From assembly GCF_030285625.1 (NCBI RefSeq), contig NZ_CP127294.1:5428501-5492500 (forward strand): 64,000 nt of DNA, in the 5' to 3' direction. A program made the position numbers and the translations under genes. The notes below the pieces were generated by a model, which did not search any database, had not been told where the DNA came from, and was given only the letters and a program-made list of their open reading frames with translations. Below are positions 57,256-64,000 of this stretch, piece after piece (position 1 is the stretch's first letter; each line of letters opens with the position of its first letter). Source of the stretch: Amycolatopsis sp. 2-15. GTDB lineage: Bacteria; Actinomycetota; Actinomycetes; Mycobacteriales; Pseudonocardiaceae.

Positions 57256-58465
57256 CCCGTCTCGTCGTCGTCGGTGCTTCCTTGGCCGGGTTGCGGGCCG
57301 TGGAGGGCGCGCGCAAGGCCGGGTTCACCGGGACCGTGACGCTCGTCGGCGCGGAGGAGCACCTGCCCTACGACCGGCCGCCGCTGTCGAAGGCGTTCCT
57401 CGACGGGCCGGTCGCCGCGCCGGTGTTCCGCGAGGAGCAGGTGCTGCGTGACGAGCTCGGCGTCGAGCTCGTGCTCGGCACCCGGGCGCACGCGCTGGAC
57501 CCGGCCGAGCGCGTGGTGCACGCGGGCGGGAAGGAGATCCCGTACGACGGCCTCGTGATCGCCACCGGCGCGACCGCCCGGACCCTGCCCGGCACCAGCC
57601 ACCTGGCCGGTGTGCACACGCTGCGCACCCTCGACGACGCGCTCGCCGTGCGCGCGGCCCTTGACACCGGCGCGCGCACGGTGGTGATCGGCGCCGGGTT
57701 CATCGGCTCGGAAATCGCCTCGGCGGCGCGCAAACGCGGCCTGCCGGTGACCGTGGTGGAGGCCGCGCCGACGCCGTTGATGCGGGCGATCGGCGCCATG
57801 GGGGAGCCGTGCTCGGCGCTGCACCGCGCGAACGGCACGGACCTGCGCTGCGGAGTCGCCGTGACCGGTGTCGAAGGCCACGGCCGCGTCGAACGCGTGC
57901 GGCTGGCCGACGGCACCACGCTGGACGCGGACCTGGTCGTGGTCGGCGCCGGCGCGGTCCCGGCCACGGACTGGCTGGCGGGCAGCGGCCTGACGCTGGA
58001 GGACGGCGTGGTGTGCGACGAGACGCTGGCCACCGGGCTGCCCGGCGTGTACGCGGCGGGGATGTCGCCCGGTGGGCCAACCCGGTGTTCGGCCGGGCCA
58101 TGCGCCTGGAGCACTGGAGCAGCGCCGCGGAGCAGGGGGCCGCGGCGGGCGTCGGTGCGGCGGTGCCGGGGGCGGCCAAGCCGTACGAGACCGTGCCCTA
58201 CTTCTGGTCCGACTGGTACGACACCCGCATCCAGTTCGCCGGCGTGCCCGACGCCGACGAGATCCAGGTGGTGCTCGGCGATCCGGACGAGGGCCGGTTC
58301 GTCGCGCTGTACCGCTCAGGCGAGCGCCTCGCCGGCGTGCTCGCGGTGAACAAACAACGGGAGATCATGAAGTTCCGGGCCCTCATCGCACGCCGCACCG
58401 ACTGGTCCGGCGCGCTCGACTTCGCCGCCCGGCGGCGGGAACCCGTGTCCGAAGGAGTGCGCTGA
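57252..58465 (+). pseudogene. FAD-dependent ferredoxin reductase, frameshifted
   Basis: Residues 1-270 are a normal class I-like ferredoxin reductase: VVVGASLAGLRAVEGARKAG, LPYDRPPLSKAFL, DGLVIATGATARTLPG, VVIGAGFIGSEIASAARKRG and VVGAGAVPATDWLAG. At the FAD motif GVYAAGD the frame breaks at a G run (58058-58061): one more G restores GDVARWANPVFGRAMRLEHW, which goes on in another frame to TGA 58465. Most likely a sequencing indel. It would pass NADH electrons to the ferredoxin. ATG of the next gene overlaps its stop. Confidence 0.82.
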
Positions 58466-59913
58466 TGCACGAACACGAAGCCCTGTACATCGACGGCGCG
58501 TGGGTGCGCCCGGTGGGCGGTGCGACGCTCGCCGTGGTCTCGCCGGACACCGAGGAACGCATCGGCACGGTGCCGCTCGCCGGGGAGTCCGAAGTGGACG
58601 CCGCCGTCGCCGCCGCCGGTCGCGCGCTGCGGTCCGCGGAGTGGGGCGGGCTCACGCCGGAGGCGCGGTCCGGGCTGCTGATGGCGTTCGCCGAGGAGCT
58701 GGGCAAGAACGTGGCCCAGCGCGCCGAGCTCACCACGATCCAGAACGGCATGCCGATCACCGTCGCCACCGCGGCCGAGGGGGCCGGCCCGGTCGGGATC
58801 CTGCAGTACTACGCCGCGCTCGGGGCCGCGCCCGCCGAGGAGCGCCGGCCGCGCCTGGACGGCCAGGGCGTCACCGTGGTGCGCAAGGAGCCGGTCGGCG
58901 TGGTCGCGCTCGTGGTGCCGTGGAACTTCCCGCAGGTGCTCACGATGTTCAAGCTCGCGCCGGCCCTGGCCGCGGGCTGCGCCGTGGTGCTCAAGCCGTC
59001 GCCCGAGACCACTTTGGACGCGCTGGAGCTGGCGGCCACCGCCGAACGCGCGGGCTTGCCCGCGGGCGTGCTGAACGTGATCTCCGGCGGCGCGGACATC
59101 GGCGAGTACCTCGTGACGCACCCGGGCGTGCGGAAGGTCGCGTTCACCGGGTCCACGCCCGTCGGCCGGAAGATCGGCGAGGCGTGCGGCCGCCTGCTGC
59201 GTCCCGTCACGCTGGAACTGGGCGGGAAGTCGGCGGCGATCGTGCTCGACGACGCCGACCTGGCGGCCACCGTGCAGGGCCTGGCCACCGCGAGCCTGCT
59301 GAACAACGGCCAGACCTGCTACCTCTCCACGCGCATCCTCGCCCCGCGCTCGCGCCACGACGAGGTCGTCGCCGCGCTGTCCGGGCTGGCGTCCGCGCTG
59401 ACCGTCGGCGACCCGCTCGACCCGGGCACGCACATCGGCCCGCTGGTCAGCGACAAGCAGCGACGCAAGGTCGAGGAGTACGTGGCGGTGGGTCGCGAGT
59501 CCGGCGCGACGCTGGCGGCCGGCGGCGGGCGTCCCGGCCGCGACCGCGGCTGGTACGTGCAGCCCACCGTGTTCGGCGGCGTCGACAACGGCAGCCGGAT
59601 CGCGCGGGAGGAGATCTTCGGCCCGGTGCTCACGGTGATCCCGTACGGCGATGTCGACGAGGCGGTCTCGATCGCCAACGACTCCGACTACGGACTCGGC
59701 GGCACCATCTGGACCTCCGACGTGGAGAAGGGCCTGGATGTGGCGCGCCGCGTGGAGACCGGCAGCGTCGGCGTGAACTTCTACGACCTCGACCTGGGCG
59801 CCCCGTTCGGCGGCGTGAAGGCCAGCGGCGTCGGTCGCGAGCTCGGGCCCGAGGGCCTCGCCGCCTACCAGCAGCTCAAGTCCGTCTACTTGGGACAGGA
59901 GATTTCCGCATGA
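58465..59913 (+). CDS. Aldehyde dehydrogenase family protein
   Basis: 482 residues with all family landmarks: VVPWNFPQVLTMFKLAPALAAGCAVVLKPS, TGSTPVGRKIGEAC, catalytic Glu in TLELGGKSA and nucleophile Cys in NNGQTCYLSTR; IFGPVLTVIPYGD is typical. It should oxidise the aldehyde from the alcohol dehydrogenase to the acid. ATG overlaps the reductase stop; its own stop overlaps the P450 ATG (ATGA). Confidence 0.95.
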   Translation: MHEHEALYIDGAWVRPVGGATLAVVSPDTEERIGTVPLAGESEVDAAVAAAGRALRSAEWGGLTPEARSGLLMAFAEELGKNVAQRAELTTIQNGMPITVATAAEGAGPVGILQYYAALGAAPAEERRPRLDGQGVTVVRKEPVGVVALVVPWNFPQVLTMFKLAPALAAGCAVVLKPSPETTLDALELAATAERAGLPAGVLNVISGGADIGEYLVTHPGVRKVAFTGSTPVGRKIGEACGRLLRPVTLELGGKSAAIVLDDADLAATVQGLATASLLNNGQTCYLSTRILAPRSRHDEVVAALSGLASALTVGDPLDPGTHIGPLVSDKQRRKVEEYVAVGRESGATLAAGGGRPGRDRGWYVQPTVFGGVDNGSRIAREEIFGPVLTVIPYGDVDEAVSIANDSDYGLGGTIWTSDVEKGLDVARRVETGSVGVNFYDLDLGAPFGGVKASGVGRELGPEGLAAYQQLKSVYLGQEISA

Positions 59914-61172
59914 CCGCCATCGTGACCCCGCAGCAGCGCGAGTACGACGAGATCGACCTTTCGTCGCGGGCCTTCTGGTCGACCCGCGCCGCCGACCGCG
60001 AGCGCAGTTTCGCCGCGCTGCGCCAGGAGCGTCCGGTGTCCTGGCACCGGCCGGTCGAGGACGCGCTGATGGAGGACCCCGAGGACCCCGGCTACTGGGC
60101 CGTGGTCCGCCACGCCGACATCGTCGAGGTGAGCCGCCGCAACGACGTGTTCGTGTCCGGCCAGGGCGTGATGTTCGAGAACATCCCCGAGGAGATGCTC
60201 GAGGCGTCGCAGTCGTTCCTGGCGATGGACCCGCCGCGGCACACGAAGATCCGCAAGCTCGTCAGTGCCGCGTTCACCCCGAAGCAGGTGCGCCGCATCG
60301 ACGAGCAGATCAAGGCCAACGCCCGCGACATCGTGCGCGAGCTGGCCGAGGCGGGCAGCGGCGCCGACTTCGTGCGCCAGTGCTCCGGGCAGCTGCCGAT
60401 CCGCACGTTGTCGGACATGGTCGGCATCCCCCAGGCCCACCGCGAGAGCGTGGCCCACGCCGCCGACGCGTCGGTGTCCTGGGCCGACCCGGTCTACCTC
60501 GCCGGGCGCGACCCGATCGACATGATCTTCGAGGCCCAGATGACGCTGCACGGCGTGGCGTTCGAGATGGCCGAGCACCGCCGCGCCCACCCGGCCGAGG
60601 ACCTGATGACCAACCTCGTGCAGGCCGAAGTGGACGGTGAGCGCCTCACCGACGAGGAGATCGCGGCGTTCTTCGTGCTGCTGTCGGTGGCGGGCAACGA
60701 CACCACGCGCCAGACCACCAGTCACACGCTGCGCGCGCTCACCGACTTCCCGGAGCAGCGCGAGTGGCTGATGGCCGACTTCGACGGCCGCATCGGCAGC
60801 GCGCTCGACGAGTTCGTCCGCTGGGCCTCCCCGGTGATGACCTTCCGCCGCACGGCTGTCGCGGACTTCGAGCTGGGCGGGCAGCAGATCAGCACCGGCG
60901 AGAAGGTGGTGATGTTCTACGCGTCCGGCAACTTCGACCCCGAGGTGTTCGACGAGCCGGGCCACTTCGATCTGAGCCGCAGCCCCAACCCACACGTGAG
61001 CTTCGGCGGGGGCGGCGCGCACTTCTGCCTCGGCAACCAGGTCGCCAAGGCCCAGCTGCGCGCCCTGTTCGGCGAGCTGCTGCGCACCCTGCCGGCCATT
61101 ACCGCCGGCGAGCCCGACTACCTGGCCGGCAACTTCGTGCACGCCGTGCGCGCCATGCCCTGCTTCTTCTGA
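59910..61172 (+). CDS. Cytochrome P450
   Basis: 420 residues. I-helix AGNDTT at 261-266 activates oxygen, EFVR is the K-helix ExxR, and FGGGGAHFCLG puts the heme thiolate at Cys373. The NDTTRQT and DFPEQREWL blocks recall actinobacterial CYP124/125/142/268-type enzymes that hydroxylate the terminal methyl of branched lipids and sterols; I cannot name a family surely. It is soluble, and gets electrons from the ferredoxin and reductase two to three genes upstream. Confidence 0.95.
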   Translation: MTAIVTPQQREYDEIDLSSRAFWSTRAADRERSFAALRQERPVSWHRPVEDALMEDPEDPGYWAVVRHADIVEVSRRNDVFVSGQGVMFENIPEEMLEASQSFLAMDPPRHTKIRKLVSAAFTPKQVRRIDEQIKANARDIVRELAEAGSGADFVRQCSGQLPIRTLSDMVGIPQAHRESVAHAADASVSWADPVYLAGRDPIDMIFEAQMTLHGVAFEMAEHRRAHPAEDLMTNLVQAEVDGERLTDEEIAAFFVLLSVAGNDTTRQTTSHTLRALTDFPEQREWLMADFDGRIGSALDEFVRWASPVMTFRRTAVADFELGGQQISTGEKVVMFYASGNFDPEVFDEPGHFDLSRSPNPHVSFGGGGAHFCLGNQVAKAQLRALFGELLRTLPAITAGEPDYLAGNFVHAVRAMPCFF

Positions 61173-61203
61173 GACCACGTTCCCGAACAGACCGGAGGCC
61201 AGC

Positions 61204-61611
61204 ATGCCCGCGTTCAGCAAGCCCGAAGAGATCTACCAGTACATCGGCGGCATCTTCGAAACCGCGTTCGCCGACGCCGACCTCGCCGCCAAGCTCGCCG
61301 GCACCGGACTGGTGCTGAAGATGGTGTGCACCAACCCCGAGTCCGCGCTGCTGATCGACACGCAGAACCGCCGCGTGACCGGCGACGCGTTCGACGCCCC
61401 GGCCGACGCGACCATGACGATGGACAGCGAGGTCGCCAACGGCTACTGGCAGGGCAAAGTGAACCTCACGTTCGCCATGGCCCGCGGCAAGGTCAAAGTG
61501 GACGGTCCCGTGTCGAAGCTGATCAAGCTCGCCCCGCTGTCGAAGAAACTCTTTCCCGTGTACGTGGAAAATCTGCGCGCCGACGGGCGCGAGGACCTGA
61601 TCGTCGGCTGA
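61204..61611 (+). CDS. SCP2 sterol-binding domain protein
   Basis: 135 residues with the SCP2 fold: ADLAAKLAGTGLVLKMVCTNPE, MTMDSEVANGYWQGKVNLTFAMARGKVKVDGP near the middle, and KLFPVYVENLRADG at the end. SCP2 domains bind fatty acyl chains, sterols or phospholipids, suitable for delivering a hydrophobic substrate to the P450. GGAGG precedes ATG. Confidence 0.88.
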   Translation: MPAFSKPEEIYQYIGGIFETAFADADLAAKLAGTGLVLKMVCTNPESALLIDTQNRRVTGDAFDAPADATMTMDSEVANGYWQGKVNLTFAMARGKVKVDGPVSKLIKLAPLSKKLFPVYVENLRADGREDLIVG

Positions 61612-61633
61612 GCCGGGAAGGGCGAGCACAACG

Positions 61634-62685
61634 GTGGGTGCGGAAGTCGTCGTCGAGGGCCTGACGAAGTCGTTCGGGCGCCAGACGATCCGGCGGGACG
61701 TGACCCTCACCCTGCCCCCGGGTGAGGTGTCCGTCCTGCTGGGTCCCTCTGGAACCGGGAAGTCGTTGTTCCTCAAGTCGCTGATCGGGCTGCTCAAGCC
61801 CGACCGCGGCCGCTGCGTGGTCGACGGCGTCGACGTGGTCACGTGCTCGGAGCACCGGCTCTACGAGGTGCGCAAGCTGTTCGGGTGCTGTTCCAGGACG
61901 GCGCGCTGTTCGGCTCCATGACCTTGTTCGACAACATCGCGTTCCCGCTGCGCGAGCACACCCGCAAGTCGGAGACGGAGATCCGGCGGATCGTGCGCGA
62001 GAAGCTGGAGCTCACGGGCGTGGCCGGCGCCGACCGCAAGCTGCCCGGTGAGATCTCCGGCGGCATGCGCAAACGCGCCGGCCTGGCCCGGGCGCTCGTG
62101 CTCGACCCCGAGATCCTGCTCGTCGACGAGCCCGACTCCGGCCTGGACCCGGTGCGCACCACCTACATCTCGCAGCTGTTCCTCGACGTCAACGCCCAGA
62201 GCGACGCGACGTTCCTCATCGTCACGCACAACATCAACCTCGCCCGGACCGTGCCCGACAACCTCGGCATGCTCTTCCGCCGCGAGCTGGTGCTGTTCGG
62301 CCCGCGCGAGGTGCTGCTGAGCAGTGAGGAGCCGGTGGTGCGCCAGTTCCTCAACGGCCGCATGGACGGCCCGATCGGCATGAGCGAGGAGAAGGACTCG
62401 GCGACCATGGCCGCGGAACGCGCGAAGTTCGCCGCCGGGCACCGCGACGGTGGCGTCGAAGAAGTCGCCGGGATCCCGCCGCAGATGCAGCTCGCGCCCG
62501 GGCTGCCGACGCGGCCGGGCGAGGCGCTGCGCAGGGACCGCGTGCTGCGGCTCCTGCCGACACTGCCGGAAGCGGCGCAGGACGGGATCCTCGCGTCGCT
62601 CACGCCGGAGGAACGCCGCCGCTACGGCGTGGACCGCCTGGATCGCGTGGACCACGGCCGCCACCGCGTCGAGGAGGTCTCGTGA
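61634..62685 (+). pseudogene. Mce-associated ABC ATPase (Mkl/MlaF-like), frameshifted
   Basis: The Walker A GPSGTGKSLFLKSLIGLLKPD, then LYEVRKLFG, opens in frame from GTG 61634; the frame changes at a G run (61883-61885), where one more G would give RKLFGVLFQDGALFGSMTLFDN. In the new frame follow GEISGGMRKRAGLARAL, LLVDEPDSGLDPVRT and the long C-terminal extension to TGA 62685. Complete sequence would be about 350 residues, as in Mkl. It powers Mce lipid importers. It is followed by YrbE and Mce sequence. Confidence 0.82.
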
Positions 62686-62786
62686 GCACCGCGTGGACGT
62701 TTCCCGGCTCGCGCGCGTTCGGCCACACCGAGCGGATGTTCGCCCTCGGCCTGGACGTGCTGCGGCTCGGATCCTCGACAAGCTGA
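62682..62786 (+). pseudogene. YrbE/MlaE permease, N-terminal fragment truncated at a deletion junction
   Basis: GTG 62682 overlaps the ATPase stop (GTGA). The 34 residues start STAWTFPGSRAFGHTERMFA and read LGLDVLRL, which fits the YrbE/MlaE N-terminal helix, then turn to GSSTS and a TGA at 62784. The following sequence belongs to an Mce protein in another frame. The rest of the permease and a second YrbE, expected in mce operons, are missing. Confidence 0.6.
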
Positions 62787-64000
62787 TGCCGGTACTGCAG
62801 GCCGTGCAGCCGCAGAAGCTCTCGACCACGCTCAACGCGGTGTCCGACGCGCTCGACGGCCGTGGCGAGCAGCTCGGACAGACGCTCACTCGGCTCGGCG
62901 ACTACGTGCGGCGGATCAACCCGTCGGTGCCCGACCTGACGGCCGACCTCGCCGCACTGCCAGGCGTCGCGGACACCTACGCCCACGCCGCGCCAGACCT
63001 GCTGCAGGCGTTGAGCGACCTCACCACGACGACGAAAACGATTGCGCAGCAACAGGACTCGTTGCGCTCGCTGTACTCCGACCTCACCACCACGGGGCTG
63101 AACCTGCGCGACTTCCCCGCCGCCAACAAGGACAACCTGATCCGCGTCACGAGCGATTCGCGCCCGACGCTGGACCTGCTGGAGCGCTACGCGCCCCCGA
63201 GTACCCGTGCCTGACGAAACAGCTCGCCGACTTCGGCCCGAAGCTCGACGACGTCTGGTGCGGCGCGAACGGCGACCACGAGGCGCTTGCCGGCAGTGTG
63301 CCGACCGATCAGCTGCGCACGGTCGTCGACGAGCTCGACAACACGCTGTCCGGCTCGGCCGCACCCGACCTGCGGCAGCTGCTGGACTCGACGGACACCT
63401 TCACCTCGGCCGCGCTCGACCACGTCCACGAAACTTCGCAGCTGCTGTCGAGCGCGCGCGTCGTGCTCGACACCCAGAACGCGCAGTCCGCGCAGATCAA
63501 GGACTTCTCCGCGAACCTGCGCGTGCTGGCCGCCCAGCTGAAGTCCTCCGACGGCGACCTCCGGCACCTCATCACGGCCGCCCCGCAGGCGGCGCAGCAG
63601 ATCAACGCCGTCACCGAGACCGGCCCGCAGCTCAGCGTGCTGCTCGCGAACCTGCTGACCACGGCCGACGTCATCGCCCCCCGCCGCGACGGCATCGAGG
63701 ACATCCTCGTCTCGTACCCGCAACTGATGACCCTCGCCAACACCGTCGTCCCCGGCGACGGCACCGCGCACTTGGGCCTGGTGCTCAACTTCTTCGACCC
63801 GTACGTCTGCACCCGCGGCTACGAGAACACAGTTCGAAGGCCGGCCGACCAGGTCTCCCAGACACCGGCGAACACCACGGCGTACTGCGCTCTACCGCCG
63901 GGGAGCCCGACTTCGGTGCGGGGTTCGCAGAACGCTCCTTACGGCGGGAAGCCGCCGGCGGTGCCGCCTCCCGCGGTTGCGTCTTCCGGCGGCGCTCCGG
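62768..64000 (+). pseudogene. Mce family protein, missing N terminus, frameshifted, runs off window
   Basis: From 62768 the frame gives RILDKLMPVLQAVQPQKLST, then LGDYVRRINPSVPDLTADL, the post-MCE-domain helical repeats of Mce proteins. The N-terminal membrane helix and MCE beta-domain are missing, removed by the junction with YrbE. At the C run 63194-63198 the frame shifts: YAP is followed by EYPCLTKQLADFG in another frame, which remains open to 64000 with the Pro-rich end. Mce proteins are lipid-binding tubes of importers. A frameshift in a C run suggests a sequencing error. Confidence 0.7.

Overview
The window is very GC-rich and has the look of a Pseudonocardiaceae-type actinomycete (Amycolatopsis-like). 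Supporting signs are the rpsA - coaE - uvrB core order also found in mycobacteria, the CoaE-GrpB fusion, an MmpS-like protein, DUF5685, mce/Mkl lipid-import genes, a P450 with its own [3Fe-4S] ferredoxin, and many start codons 6-8 nt behind a TANNNT -10 box (leaderless transcription). The genus is inferred from gene content only.

Layout. 1-2.9 kb: YhgE/Pip membrane protein with a degenerate ABC-type ATPase, a GNAT acetyltransferase and a methyltransferase. 3.2-10.3 kb: rpsA, a TetR regulator, OsmC and GlxA-type genes, coaE, then a short threonyl-tRNA synthetase without an editing domain, preceded by a threonine-rich leader peptide and hairpin that look like an attenuator. 10.4-17.3 kb: two-component system coupled to a GT39-like membrane glycosyltransferase, a second GT39 (frameshifted) and an ABC exporter. 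17.4-22.3 kb: DUF402, a decayed DUF5685 gene, uvrB and MmcQ. 22.4-30.3 kb: VOC protein, secreted S28-like peptidase, enoyl-CoA hydratase, an ABC permease with a hydrolase-ABC ATPase fusion, and a TerC gene behind a yybP-ykoY-type manganese riboswitch. 30.4-47.6 kb: S9 peptidase, RES-type toxin-antitoxin pair, LacI-regulated FGGY kinase, AraC, NUDIX, MmpS-like, FetB, histidine phosphatase, Na+/H+ antiporter with a ZnF-UBP tail, carboxylesterase, YchJ, RNase HI, a third GT39 (frameshifted), alpha/beta hydrolase and DUF1684.

47.6-64 kb is a coherent catabolic island. A P450 with ferredoxin and ferredoxin reductase can hydroxylate a hydrophobic substrate; alcohol and aldehyde dehydrogenases can take it to the acid; an acyl-CoA ligase can activate it; acyl-CoA dehydrogenase, enoyl-CoA hydratase and an SDR can carry out beta-oxidation. 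An HpaB-family flavoprotein, a nitronate-monooxygenase-like flavoprotein, an SCP2 lipid-binding protein and an Mkl/YrbE/Mce importer flank these. Two TetR genes and three copies of a TAACGANCGYTA operator suggest one regulon. The substrate is not identifiable from sequence; a sterol, terpenoid or branched lipid is a reasonable guess.

Sequence quality matters here. At least seven genes are broken by apparent single-base indels, several inside G or C runs, and conserved protein continues in another frame. Most are probably sequencing errors rather than true pseudogenes. The mce region also has a junction where YrbE coding sequence jumps straight into the middle of an Mce protein, implying a deletion or misassembly.
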